Assembly (NCBI GenBank): GCA_932294355.1
Contig: OW028734.1
Location: 12,350,501 to 12,414,500 of the forward strand
From: Aporophyla lueneburgensis
Lineage: Eukaryota > Arthropoda > Insecta > Lepidoptera > Noctuidae
DNA: 64,000 nucleotides
Direction: 5' to 3'
The notes under the pieces were generated by a model. It ran no database searches. It saw only the letters and a program-made list of their open reading frames with translations, and had not been told where the DNA came from. Numbering within the stretch: the stretch's first letter is position 1; each line of letters begins with the position of its first letter. Below, piece by piece: positions 34,501 to 46,699 of this stretch. The translations under genes were made by a program, and so were the position numbers.

Positions 34501-37500
34501 CTTGAAGAAGAACTCGGAAAGATAAGTTGGCACATTCTTGGGTTGAGTGAAGTCTGAAGAGAGGGGGAGGACACAATAACCCTTGAATCAGGCCACCTTT
34601 TATATTTTCGAGAGGGAGACCAGCTCTTCCAAGGCGGAGTCGGGTTCCTGGTAAACAAATCCCTAAGTGACAACGTTGTGGAAGTCTCCATTGTCTCGAA
34701 CAGGGTAGCGTACCTCGTAGTCCAGCTAACCAAGAGTTAACTCAAGGTTGTCCAGGTATACGCACCAACCTCGGTACACTCGGATGACGAAGACGGAGGA
34801 TATGTACGAGGGCATTTCCAAGGCCTTGCATTCCACCACTAAGGCCCACTACAACGTTGTCATGGGGGATTTTAACGCTAAAGTGGGAGTACAGAATTGC
34901 AGTGAATCGGTAGTAGGATCCAACGGGTTTGGCAGCAGAAATCATAGGGGTCAAATGTTTGTGAACTTCCTTGAGAAGAATGATGAAACGACCGAGCTCC
35001 TGAAAGCGGGAGGAGGTCCAGTCCTGAAAGAGCTTCGGGAGCTCTTCGATTCGGCCCTGTTCTCTGGGAGAACTCCAGAAGCGTGGCGAAGGAGGGTGGT
35101 CGTACTTTTCTTTAAAAAGGAGGATAAAACCCTTTTAAAGAACTACAGATCCATTTCGCTCCTAAGCCACGTATATAAATTGTTTTCGAGAGTCGTCACG
35201 AGTCGTCTAGCGCGGAGACTCGACGTGTTTCAGTCACCGGAGCAGGCCGGGTTTCGAGGAGGATACAGTACCATAGACCACATCCACACAGTGCGGCAGA
35301 TTATACTGAACTCCGAAGAGTATAATCGGCCGCTGTGTCTTGCGTTTGTGGACTATGAGAAGGCTTTTGACTCTATCGAGACCTGGTCTGTTTTGGTCTG
35401 GTTTGCAGCGATGCCAAGTCGACTGGCGATACATCCAAGTGCTGAGATGTCTTTACGAAAACGCGACAATGACCGTTCAAACTCAGGACCAGCGCACTGA
35501 ACACATCCCCCTGCGTCGAGGAGTGAGACAAGGGGACGTAATTTCCCCAAAATTGTTCTCTACCGTATTGGAGGATGTGTTCAAGACGCTGAACTGGAGT
35601 GGACGCGGTATTAACGTCAACGGCGAGTACATCTCACACTTGAGATTTGCTGACGACATTGTCATATTGGCTGTGAATCGCTGCAGGACTTGCAGCAGAT
35701 GCTGGACGACCTAGTTGATTCTTCTGAAAGCATTGGTCTCCAAATGAACTTGGACAAAACCCAAGTTATGTTCAACGAACACGTAACTCCGGGACCGATT
35801 GCTGTCAATGGCGGTGCCCTCAAGGTTGTTCGAGAATACGTTTACCTCGAGCAAACTCTGCAGTTTGGTAAGAACAACCTTGTGTACACGCGCATGTGTG
35901 CACCGGGGCCGCGACAGACGCACGGGCGGCGGGGAGCATCGGTCGACGCGAGCGCCGAGACCGCCGGCCATTCGGACGACGACGACTGCTCTGATCGCGT
36001 GTTTGTAATTTTGTATTTTCCGCGGTTCATGTCTCAAAGTTTTATAATTAAACTTAATTTGTCATATTCGCGTCCGTTTCACTTTATCTTCCCAACAATT
36101 GGCGACCGTGACAGGACTGCAACAAAGCGAGTTTAAGCGAAGAAAAACCACGCGTTGGTTTGGTGGCGTGTTCTCCATTGTTCAAACTGGTTCGAACCGG
36201 ATACGCGAACGCCACGTTGCCACGCGCTGCCTTTTCCCGCTCGTCGAGACCGCGTGCTGCGACTGAACACGAACAAAACTGCTGGATGGAACACAAGGAG
36301 GCTACTGCTACCTATTTTGAAGACCTACCTGGATATAGCGGCCAACGGGCATCGCGTTAGGCGGTCTATGTGAGGGGAGTAAGCTCGTTCCTATTCTATT
36401 TTCCGTTCCTTATTAATTCCGCTTTTGTTTGTGTGTTTGGGGGTTTGCATCTATCTCTGGTTTGAAGAGCGGCTGGCTGTTACCATAATCGCATTATTCG
36501 CAGTGAGGTCATTTGTAATATCCTATAACGATAACTATTATCGTAACGCATTTCGCATAAAAGTTGTGAGTCTATTCAGTGACTATTCACAGTATTCACG
36601 TTAAGCATGTCATATTCGTGCTATATTGCAATCGCAGATTATGCATAAAAATCTACCTATCGTACTCTTACTTCCGTTTACATTCCTGCACTAAAATCCT
36701 ATTTCTGTGTTTCTCGCACCTATTGCACAGCTTATAACCTTGCACGGCACCCGCTTCAAATAGATTTGCCGAACGATTCCAGGAAATCGGCGGCTGCAAC
36801 TGCGGTCTGCGCCTGCCTCCCGGCTGCCTTCTCATACGCCGCCACGTGGCGACCGGAGCTTCCCGACCGCCGCGAGCGTGCAGCGGGGCGACTACACCGG
36901 GTCGTGCGGTCTGCCTGCCGAGACACCGTGTGGCAGGGAGCTGCGCCTGGAGCGTAATACCTATCGACTGATTGGTTTGATGCACATATTATCTATTTCA
37001 TTGTTTGTTTGTTCGGGTATTGTAATTTAAAGGTGCCAATCATGAGTATGGAAGAGAACAAAGTTGAATTTAGTGATTTAGTTAGGAGACGCAGTAACAT
37101 TCAAGGGCGTTTAACTAAATTATATAATTATGTACAGGATATGCAAAATGTAGACAGTGGTGAAGTAAGTGGAATCAAAATAAAAGAGTTAGGTAGACGT
37201 TTAGATAGTGCCCAAGAATTATTTAGGCAGTTTGATCAAATGCAAACATTAATTGAAAACAATTGTAAAGATTCAGCTACAAGTGAGCAAATTGACATAA
37301 GAGATTTAATTGAAACTAAATTCATTTACGTTATGTCCAGTATTGAGGAGTTCATTGAAAAGCATAGCTCACAAAAGGAAAAGGAAACCTTTGGTGATGC
37401 ATGCAGTAACAAAGCATCTACTTGTATATCACATGGCCTACAGTCAATAAAATTGCCAACAATAAAGTTACCAACATTTAATGGTTCTTATTTAAAATGG

Positions 37501-40500
37501 CTAGAATTTAGAGACACTTATCAATCTTTAATTCATAATAATGAATCTATACCTGGCATCAATAAGTTTCACTACTTGAGATCCTCATTGGAGGGTGGTG
37601 CCGTTGAAATTATCAGGTCATTGGAGTTTACCTCTGAGAATTACATAGTAGCATGGGAGTTACTTTGTGATCGATATAATAATAAGAAAATCCTCATTAA
37701 CAATCACCTTAAAGCATTATGCAGTATTGAATCCTTAACTAAGGAATCATTTAAAGAATTACGCAATTTAGTAGATGTTGTTTTAAAAAAATTTAAGAGC
37801 GCTCAACACTCTAGGCCAACCAACTGGTCAGTGGGACGCTTTATTAATATTTATGATTACTGGAAAGTTAGATACCAGTACGAGTGTAAAGTGGGAAGAA
37901 CATAGGAATATTTTACCTGACTTGCCAACTCTAAATGATTTTTTTAATTTTGTACGTAGTCGTGCGGATATTTTAGAGACTACATCAGTGACTTCACAAC
38001 CGATTAAAAATGATAAGGAGACTTTTAATAAAAATAATATCCAAAATAATAATTGGAAACATAAACAAGTTGATAAGTCTAACTCCTTAGTCTCTTCGGT
38101 TGAGAACTTAAGTGAATATTTGTGTTTATTATGTAGTGAGCAGGGTCATCGCATTCATCAATGTATTAAATTTAAAAACATGAATGTACAGGACAGGCTT
38201 AAAGAAGCGTCTAAATTGAAATTGTGTTTAAACTGTCTGTGTGAGGGTCATAATTCATTTAGATGTCGTATGAGAAGGTTATGTAAGTTCTGTAAACATA
38301 AACATAATAGTTTATTACATGTGAATAAACCTAAAAATAATAATACTGACAAAGACCCAACCAGCGCTACACCTTCCACATCATCTCAACCATTGCCAGT
38401 GTCTTTATCAGCTGTCTCAATCACCCAGGTACTGTTGTGCACCGCTGTGGTAGAAGTGGTGGATGATGATAATCAACAGACATACCTTATTAGGGCCTTG
38501 TTGGACACAGGCAGTCAATCATCTTTTGTAACAGAAACCCTGAAACGCAAATTGGGAAAATCCGTAAAGATTTCAGAACCTTTAAGGATTTCCGGAATCA
38601 ATAATGTCTCTTTTAATATATCTGAGCGCTGTAATGTTTACATAAAGTCGCGATTAAATTCTTTTAACATGGAAATAAATTGTCTGGTTGTTCCACAGAT
38701 TACAGGAATGTTACCAAGCGCACCTGTAAATATTCAAGAGCTTAATTTACCTGAAAATATTGTGCTTGCTGACCCAAAGTTCCACTGTCCCTCGAATATA
38801 GATATTTTATTGGGGGCAGATGTGTTTTGGAATATTGTTGGGACAAAGCGTGTTTCATTGGGTGTAGGTAAACCCATCCTACAAAATTCACAGTTTGGAT
38901 GGTTAGTTAGTGGCCGTTTAGGAGAATGTAGCCTTAGTCACTTGACATGTCATTTCACTAAGGAAATTCAAAACGACCTAAAAAGGTTTTGGGAAGTTGA
39001 AGAAGTTAATTGTGTCAATAATACTTCACCCCAAGATAAATTATGTGAACAACATTTTTTAGAAAACATGAAGCGTCTTCCATGTGGTAGATTCTCAGTT
39101 AAAATGCCATTCAAAGAAATTCCTGAAAAGGCACTAGGGGATTCTTATTATTTAGCGAAAAGGCGTTTTCTTAACTTAGAGAAAAAATTAGATAAAAATG
39201 TTCAGCTCAAACTAAGTTACACTGCATTTATTGAGGAATATAAAAACTTAGGTCATCTACATGAGGTCAAGCGTCCTATATTTGGGTATTACTTACCACA
39301 TCATGCAGTAACAAGAGAGAAAAGCGAAAGTACTAAGTTACGCGTTGTTTTTGATGCTTCTGCTAAAACAACTACAGGGAAATCACTGAATGATATTCAG
39401 TATGTTGGTCCAGTCGTACAAGACGATTTGATGTCAATTTTGTTAAGGTTTAGAACTTATAAGTATGTACTAACTGGCGATATACAAAAAATGTATAGGC
39501 AAATAGAGATTGATCCATCACAGCAACATTTGCAACTAATTTTATGGAGAGATGATAGTTCTCAGCCTCTAAAGGTCTTGCAGTTAAATACTGTCACCTA
39601 TGGGACAGCATCTGCACCTTTCTTGAGCACGAGGTGCCTTGTTCAGTTAGCTCGCGAATGTACTAACCCCATAATTTCTAATATTTTAGAACACGATATT
39701 TACATGGACGATTTAAATACTGGATGTCAGAGTGAGCAAGAAATTTAAGAAATATATAATGAGGTAACTAGAATTTTGTCCTCAGCTTGTTTCCCTCTTC
39801 ATAAGATACGTACTAACTGTCCCAATGTTTTAGAGACAGAGACTACTTCTAAAACTCTTGATCTAAGTAAAAATTCCACGGTTTTAGGGCTTAACTGGTC
39901 ACCTTCACCAGACATGTTACATTTTACCGTTGATATGGTTACGAGTAAGAAACTTACTAAACGTACTATTATATCATTAACTTGTAAAATATTTGACCCA
40001 TTAGGGCTGCTATGTGCATGCATAATAAAAGCTAAAATTATTTTACAGCAATTATGGAAGGAAAATTTAGGATGGGACGATCCCATACCACCCCATATTG
40101 AGAAAAAGTGGGTGAAGATATCAGAGAATATTAATTATCTGTCTAAAATTACTTTGCCTAGAAATATAATATGTAATTCATCCATGTCCGTAGAATTACA
40201 TTGCTTCGTAGATGCTTCTCAAGAAGCGTACGGTGCTTGTGTCTATTTAAGGTCAATTGATAATGAAAACATTGTAAATGTTAAATTATTGTGTGCAAAG
40301 GCGAGGGTAGCTCCTCTGAAAGCTATAACCATACCCCGCCTTGAGTTATGTGGTGCACTGCTTGGTGCTCGGTTATCCACAAAAGTAATCCAGTCTATTC
40401 GATGTCAGATAACACAAAAGATCATATGGACCGACTCAACAGTAGTACTGGGTTGGATTAACGCGCAACCAAATCTTTTAAAAGCATTTGTAGCCAATCG

Positions 40501-43500
40501 TGTGATTGAAATTAATGAGTTGACACAGGGCTTTCAGTGGAGGCATGTTCCTACGCACCTCAACCCTGCAGATCTTGCTTCTAGAGGTGTAGATCCTCAG
40601 CATCTGCAGGTTGAAGCCTTGTGGTGGGAAGGACCCTCCTTCTTAAAGGAGGGATCACCTGCTTGGCCACAACAAACTCATAAATCAGTGGAATTACCTG
40701 AATTGAAGGTTCACATACAGACAAATGTAGATCAAAATGATAGTCAGATTTCTATAATAAATTTTAATAATTATTCCAAGTTCAATTACCTTACTCGTAT
40801 GTTTGCGTATGTATTGCGGTTTTTACATAACTGCAGGAATAAAACAAAATTGTGTGAATCCTTACAAAGTAATGAAATTAATAAATCACTTAATATTCTC
40901 GTTAAAATATCTCAACAGGAATCGTTTGAGGTAGAGTTAAAATCTCTAAATGAAGGTTTAGGAATATCTAAGAAATCCAAAATATTTAGTTTAAATCCGT
41001 TTCTTGATTCTGAAGGCTTGTTAAGAGTAGGTGGTCGTCTTGACAATTCAAGTTTTAATTATGACAAGAAACATCCAATCATATTCGATTGTAAACATAG
41101 ACTTACCCTTTTATTAATGCAAAACGAACACCAACGTTTATTTCATGCAGGTCCGCAATTATTATTATCTTCTGTGAGAGAAAGGTACTGGCCTGTAGGT
41201 GGAAGGGCCTTAACGCGCAAGGTTAATAAACAATGCATCGTATGCGCTAGATTTCGTGGTCAGACTGTACAGCCTATAATGGGCAACTTACCATCGGCTA
41301 GGATGAGACCTACTTTCCCTTTCCACTCGACTGGTACTGACTTTGCAGGGCCGTTCCAAATCTCTAGTAAAAAGGGACGAGGTAATAGAATAAGTAAATG
41401 CTACCTCTGTCTGTTTGTTTGTTTAAGTACCAGAGCTGTCCACCTAGAGCTGGTGAGTGATCTTACTACATCAGCATTTATTTTAACTTTACGACGATTC
41501 GTGTCACGCAGAGGTAAGCCTCATGAAATTTGGTGTGACAATGGCACTAACTTCGTGGGGGCGAACAATGAACTGGGTAAGGTGTTGCGCTCCAGCCGTG
41601 ACTCAGTCATAGACTATACCGCCAATGAAGGCATTTTATTTAAATTTATTCCGGCTTATTCGCCGCATTTTGGTGGGCTCTGGGAGGCGGGCGTGAAGGC
41701 AGCAAAATATCATTTGCAAAGGATTGCAGCCAATGTCTCTCTCACATTTGAGGAGTTGTCAACTCTTTTCACACAAATAGAGGCAATCCTCAATTCTCGC
41801 CCTCTCTCCCCTCTGTCCTCTGACCCCCTGGACTTAAACCCTTTAACCCCCGGGCACTTCCTGATCGGACGGCCACTGACGTCGGTGCCCTCTTTCGCAG
41901 CAGAAGACTCCAGACCGAAGTACCATCTCATCTGCAAACTACGCCTCGACTTCTGGAAGAGATGGTCTCGAGAATTTATAGCGGAGCTCCAGCAGCGATC
42001 CAAATGGAAGTCTGGATCTGTCGGGCCTAGAATTGGAGACATGGTGTTGATAAAGGACTCAAATTTGCCTCCGCAGCGTTGGCGGCTCGGCCGCATAACA
42101 AGACTACACATGGGCGCAGACAACACCTGCCGTGTGGTAGATGTCTACACAGCAAAGGGAACAATCCGCAGAGCTATCCATTACATCGTCAGGCTGCCGG
42201 GTGAAGAAGAATCTGATCCGGTTGAAAGCTAGCTCTTTCAAGGCTGGGAGGATGTACACGCGCATGTGTGCACCGGGGCCGCGACAGACGCACGGGCGGC
42301 GGGGAGCATCGGTCGACGCGAGCGCCGAGACCGCCGGCCATTCGGACGACGACGACTGCTCTGATCGCGTGTTTGTAATTTTGTATTTTCCGCGGTTCAT
42401 GTCTCAAAGTTTTATAATTAAACTTAATTTGTCATATTCGCGTCCGTTTCACTTTATCTTCCCAACACTTGAGAAGGGGCTAACAGAAGAATTCAGCTGG
42501 GTTGGGCAGCGTTTGAGAAGCTTCGTCTAGTCTTTTCGTCGCGTATTCTGCAGAGCCTAAAGACGAAAGTCTTCAATCAGTCCTGCCTGTTATGACCGGG
42601 CTACTAGTTCAGTTAGGTGTACCTCAAGGCTCAATACTGGGTCCATTCTTATTCTTAGTGTACATTAATGACTTACCATTCTATTTAAAGAATATCTGTG
42701 ACATTGTACTATTTGCTGATGACACCTCACTTATCTTTAAAGTAGACAGGAATAGAAAAGATTTTGACGACGTGAACAGTGCGCTCTCAATGGCTACGGA
42801 TTGGTTTACCACAAATAACCTAGTTCTTAATGCTAAGAAAACGAAATGTATAAAGTTCGCCTTACCGAATGTTAGGAATCTGGGACCCAATGTCGTTTTA
42901 AATAATCAGGTGCTTGATACTGTACACTCGGCAGTTTTTCTGGGCATAACAGTAGACGCCAAACTTCAGTGGGGATCACATATATCAAGCCTAGCGGGAA
43001 GGCTCAGTTCGGCCGCCTACGCCGTAAGGAAAGTTAGACAGTACACGGACGTTGATACAGCTCGATTAGTCTATTTTAGTTATTTTCATAGCATAATGTC
43101 CTACGGCATTCTGCTGTGGGGCAAAGCCGCGGACATTCAAAATATTTTTGTTCTTCAAAAACGAGCTGTTCGAGCGATTTACCAACTAGGTGCTAGAGTT
43201 TCTCTGAGAGATTTATTTAAAGATATTGGTATTCTTACGGTGGCATCACAATTCATCTTCGCCAACATCTTATATATTAGGCAAAACATACACTTGTACA
43301 CTAAAAACAGTGATATTCATAACATTAATACTAGAAATAAGGACAAACTACGTGCTCCTTTTCACCGGCTTCATAAGGTTCATAATTCTTTTGTTGGTCT
43401 TGGTATTACCTTTTATAACAAGCTTCCCTCTGCTTTGCTAGATTTGCAGTTTAATGAGTTTAAAGCTAAAGTAAAATCCAACCTTTGTTCAAAGGCATAC

Positions 43501-46500
43501 TATTCTATCAACGACTACTTAAACGATAAGAATAGTTGGTCGCTGTGATTAACTCAAGACAATGTTTATGTTCTTTCAATCCAGAATTAGCTTTCCTACT
43601 GACAGTTTATATGGGTAGTTCATATAATTGTTTTTTTTATTTTATTTTTATTTAACTGATTTTGTTAATTATTTTTTATTTTCTTTTAATTTCACTTATT
43701 GTGGACATAATCTACTCATTACAGTGATTTTAAATGAGTTGTATTGCAACATGTAGTTAGCTAGCGACCTCGTCAGCTGTTCATAATATTCTAGCCTGAC
43801 CAACCGGCAGCAAGTTCGTCATGCTCCCTTAGATGTCACTGCTTGCGGTAGCGTCGGGGGTCGGGTTACCACCTTCCCTCAAATATGGCGAGGGGGGTAA
43901 TGGCTGACCTTTGCGTTATGCTCGTGAACGGGTGCTGCTTGTGGTGACTGGTCGACTTGCTGACCATGGTTTTTGTTATTGTTATTTGTATTAACTGTTA
44001 TTTTATTTTTACTCCGGAGGTCCTAGTTTAACTATTGTAACTTCAACTTAGCAATATGCATCAATGTATGTATATGTATCATTTTGCGTCGTTGAATATG
44101 TAAGCGGGCACGCCCTTTATGCCTGGAGGCTTTATTTAAGTTTTACGTTCTGTTTACGATTTTGTTTTATTATTTATTTCAGCTTGAGTTTACTTTTCAA
44201 TGTTTTGTTCGTATATTGGCGTGTGCTAGCTGACATATGGCGAATAATGTATGTTTTGTTTTGTTTTATAATATTAATTACTTACACGATATTGTATAGA
44301 ATCAAGTTCTTCTAACTTAACAGACAGCTGTGCTGCTGGGGAGTTTGTTCCGCCACTTCTTCTTCCCAGCTAAAGCACTAGGAAGTGTCGAAGGGCGGGC
44401 GTTTTGGGGGGACTGTCTTTTGTAACTTTGACGTTCAAAAAGTGCTGACTCTCAGCCTAGTTTGAATAAATGACTTTTGATTTTGATTTTGATTTTGACC
44501 TACGGAGCCGAAACGTGGACACTCACGGTACGGCTGGTCCATAAATTCAAAGTTGCTCAGCGAGCTATGGAACAAGCTATGCTTGGAGTATCTCTGAGGG
44601 ACAGAATCCGGAATGAGGTGATCCGGCAGAGAACCAAAGTTATCGACATAGCTCACAGAATTAGCCAGCTGAACTAGCAATGGGCCGGCCACATTAGCCG
44701 TAGAACCGATGACCGTTGGGGTAGACGTGTTCTTGGAAACCGCGAATCGGCAAACGTAAGGTAGGACGCCCTCAGGCTAGGTGGAGGGATGATCTTCGCA
44801 GGGTGGCTAGTAGCAGCTGGATGAGAGTTGCCGAGACTCGGGCTGAATGGCGTGCAGTTGGAGAGGCCTATGTCCAGCAGTGGACTGCTATAGGCTGATG
44901 ATGATGATGATGTAGGTTGAGTCCTCAATTTTCATTCCATACCTGACCATACATTCCAACTTGGCAAATTATCTAATTTAGCTCATGTATTCTAAGATGA
45001 TTTTTAAGTGAGAAAAGATAATAAAAAAGGTTTTGGTTTTTTGGATGGCAAAGGAATATCTAGTTTTTTGTTTAAGATATTGAGTTTGGTGTTCCAAGAT
45101 TTGATAATCCACACTATCCACACTAATATTATAAATGCAAAAGTAACTCTGTCTGTCTGTCGGTCTGTCTGTCTGTCTCGCTTTCCTGCTAAAACTACTG
45201 AACCGATTTAAATGAAATTTGGTACACAGATAGTTTAGAGCCTGAGAAAGGACATAGGCTACTTTTTATCCCGATAGTATGTTCCCGCGGGATAATTTCC
45301 GACCTTCGCGCGGGCGGAGCCGCTGGCAAAAGCTAGTATGAGATAAATTATCAAATCTTGGAACACCTGTTGTCTAATTTAAATGTACTCAATTTTTTTC
45401 CAGATTCACAGTGGTACCTATAGGCAAAGGCAAATGGCTGGTTCAGTCAATACCTGGTGAGCTGAACCTGGATCAAACACTAGTGCTCCAGAAAGCAAGT
45501 GGCTTGGGCACTGCGTGGGTGTCCCTTAGTATACTTACTGATGATTTAGGGTAAGGAATAATACTTTTCAATTACATACATACACAAACTCACGCCTTTT
45601 TCCTATGGGGATAGGCAGAAACTGTGGAACGCCATCTGTACAATCTCTACACACTCAAAGACAAAACATCTGTTTTACACTTTTCAGTTAGTCAGTAAAA
45701 TATTTGCTAGAGAGTTTCCTGTAGACTAGTCTGTTATTCATGGGCTTAGAGAAGATAAATAATGCAAATATTCAACAAATACTAGTGCTAATAAAAACAT
45801 ATTGCGATCACCACATCATTTCGCTAAGGAATGTCAGCTGCACAGGTTGTACGATCAGGTTAAGCTATACTTTCAGCGGTCTGTCTGTAAATAGTGACCA
45901 TTTTTACATACCAAGTCCATCAACGTGGCTCAGAAAGCATGTTAAGTCATTAGTCGAGGCTATCGTTTGTAGATTTTTGACAGTTGTTGTGGGTAGACAG
46001 TTGCCCAAAAGTGTGACAATCTATTTACCAAGTATTGTATCACCATGTAACTAGGTTGTGGTCTGACAGGCAGTCATTCCATGTTAAATACTGATATTCA
46101 GCTGCATTTAGTTAAGAGAAAAGCGTAGGCAAATGATGTTTCAGCATGTCAGTTTAAACAACAAAACTGAATCATCATCAGCAGCCTATAATGTTCCTAC
46201 TGGTGGGACACAGGCCACCTCTCGGTGAGAGGGAGTGAGCCGTAATCCACCACGGCCCAGTGTGGGTTGGTAGATGTCACATGTTTTCGAATTTCTGGTT
46301 CTAAAGACATGCCGGTTTCCTCACGATGTTTTCTTTCACCGTTTTTTGAGAGCAGTGGTGATGAAATAATTTACACAAAGTTAAGCGCCTGCTTGGGTTT
46401 GAACTCACGACCTTACTACTCGTAAGTCGCAACCGCTGCCACTGGGCCACCACTGCTCTCCAAAACTGAATGTTGGCACAATAATTATCTCATAAAATAA

Positions 46501-46684
46501 AGATGTTCTGTGCATGCTGCAAAATGATTAATTTTATTTCTAATATTCCAGTTGGAACGAGACTAGAGCACAAAATGCTTTGAACCACATGGTCAAAGAA
46601 GGACTTGCATGGGTCGATTCCCAGGACAGCAAGGAAACACTTTACTGGTTCCCCAGTATGTTCTCCGAGTGTGTGGCGGCGTGA
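31595..46684 (+). CDS. SNF8: ESCRT-II subunit SNF8/VPS22/EAP30 (4 coding exons)
   Basis: Exons 31595-31862, 32290-32491, 45404-45550, 46552-46684; donors GTGGGT, GTGAGT, GTAAGG and acceptors TTTTCAG, TTTCCAG, TATTCCAG all agree in phase. Total 750 nt, 249 aa; the human protein is about 258 aa. The N-terminus MRRRAGVGAIQKQK and the segments IGVDPLASGKGFWS, GDFYYEIGVQIVEVCLA, NGGLITLEELR and LVQSIPGELNLDQ are hallmarks of the family; the winged-helix C-terminus ends at TGA. SNF8 is the central ESCRT-II subunit, working with VPS25 and VPS36 on endosomal membranes in multivesicular-body sorting. Intron 3 is 12.9 kb and is filled with transposons, but exon sites are intact. It is divergent from the OFD1-like gene and convergent with the SCLT1-like gene. 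Confidence 0.96.
32015..32250 (+). mobile_element. degraded tRNA-derived SINE
   Basis: gtgggttcgaacccagacag, catcaccactgctctcaaaa, then a drifted 3' half. It lies in SNF8 intron 1. Confidence 0.6.
32926..33895 (-). pseudogene. R1-clade-like LINE ORF2 C-terminus and 3' UTR
   Basis: From about 33895 the minus strand reads MAIRLIRGYRTISCEAA and LLTGVPPWDLEAK, as in the C-terminal domain of R1-type LINE ORF2, then, with frame breaks, an HTVEVCPAWAEHRR zinc-knuckle region and the standard 3' UTR. The 3' end stops short of the usual tttcccatcc-poly(A). This copy links the many short 3' ends in the window to their coding source. Confidence 0.85.
35883..36097 (+). repeat. left LTR of the BEL/Pao element
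   Basis: 215 bp, starts TGTACACGCG and ends CCCAACA. Confidence 0.93.
37042..37905 (+). pseudogene. BEL/Pao gag region, frame broken
   Basis: Starts MSMEENKVEF at 37042; the first ATG of the frame is 37009. A helical N-terminal region leads into the DUF1759-type core (LPTFNGSYLKWLEFRDTY, LEGGAVEII). The homologous frame is lost at a run of seven A (37785-37791) and continues in the frame open from 37853, so about the last 35 codons of this ORF are out of frame. Whether this is a disabling indel, programmed slippage or a sequencing error cannot be told here. Confidence 0.85.
37853..42232 (+). pseudogene. BEL/Pao gag end and pol: protease, RT, RNase H, integrase
   Basis: Zinc knuckles (CLLCSEQGHRIHQC, CLNCLCEGHNSFRC), aspartic protease (LLDTGSQSSF), reverse transcriptase with YMDD at 39701-39712, RNase H (HCFVDASQEAYGA) and integrase with an H/C zinc region (HAGPQLLL; CIVCARF) and acidic residues in GTDFAGPF, WCDNGTNF and LWEAGVKAAK. 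One in-frame TAA at 39746-39748 follows the YMDD box; the frame then stays open to 42232. Otherwise well preserved. Confidence 0.93.
42253..42467 (+). repeat. right LTR of the BEL/Pao element
   Basis: 215 bp, identical on inspection to the left LTR. Confidence 0.93.
42598..44495 (+). mobile_element. CR1/jockey-like LINE, 5' truncated
   Basis: TGACC at 42593-42597 and 44496-44500 brackets the insert. The ORF to 43548 begins inside the RT domain (GVPQGSILGPFLFLVYINDL), has the catalytic FADD, and ends with the usual C-terminal region (LQKRAVRAIYQL, FYNKLPSALL). A 0.9-kb 3' UTR and a (ttttga)n tail follow. The same 3' end is at 20384-20625 (-). Confidence 0.88.
45106..45337 (-). repeat. ctagcttttgccagcggc repeat
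   Basis: Reverse orientation of 18461-18662, with an expanded GACA-type run (tctgtctgtcggtctgtctg). It lies in SNF8 intron 3, 66 bases from exon 3. Confidence 0.85.
46173..46461 (-). mobile_element. tRNA-derived SINE with 10-bp TSD
   Basis: AAAACTGAAT at 46163-46172 and 46462-46471. Full family body with A- and B-box-like ends on the minus strand. It lies in the last SNF8 intron, about 90 bases from exon 4. Confidence 0.9.
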
Positions 46685-46699
46685 TTTACGACTTTAAAC

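Larger units (their letters stand above)
35883..42467 (+). mobile_element. BEL/Pao LTR retrotransposon, full length
   Basis: LTRs 35883-36097 and 42253-42467, 215 bp each and identical on inspection. CTTG flanks both sides (35879-35882, 42468-42471), a likely 4-bp TSD. A primer-binding site tggcgaccgtgacagg lies just inside the left LTR (about 36100), and a purine-rich tract precedes the right LTR. Gag-pol occupies 37042-42232. It is inserted in the RTE-type LINE within SNF8 intron 3. Confidence 0.95.
34268..44912 (+). mobile_element. RTE-type LINE interrupted by two other retroelements
   Basis: The EEP part (LATYNGRTLRLDDHL, ISWHILGLSEV) begins near 34440; RT follows (AGFRGGYSTIDHIH, FVDYEKAFDS, LRFADDIVIL, MNLDKTQVMF) to 35880. 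It resumes at 42468 after the BEL element, breaks again at 42597, and resumes at 44496 (YGAETWTLTVRLVHKF, QRAMEQAMLGVSLRDR) to the 3' tail caagcagtggactgctataggctg(atg)n at 44912. Several frameshifts, stops and an apparent internal deletion near 34980 make it dead. Confidence 0.85.

Noticed and set aside
34318..34557. 79-aa ORF as a separate gene
   Set aside because: It is the start of the RTE-type LINE endonuclease, ending at a disabling stop.
37785..37905. Normal gag/pol frameshift of the BEL element
   Set aside because: The break falls within the gag core, not at a domain boundary, so a simple indel is more likely; kept as a finding because programmed slippage cannot be excluded.
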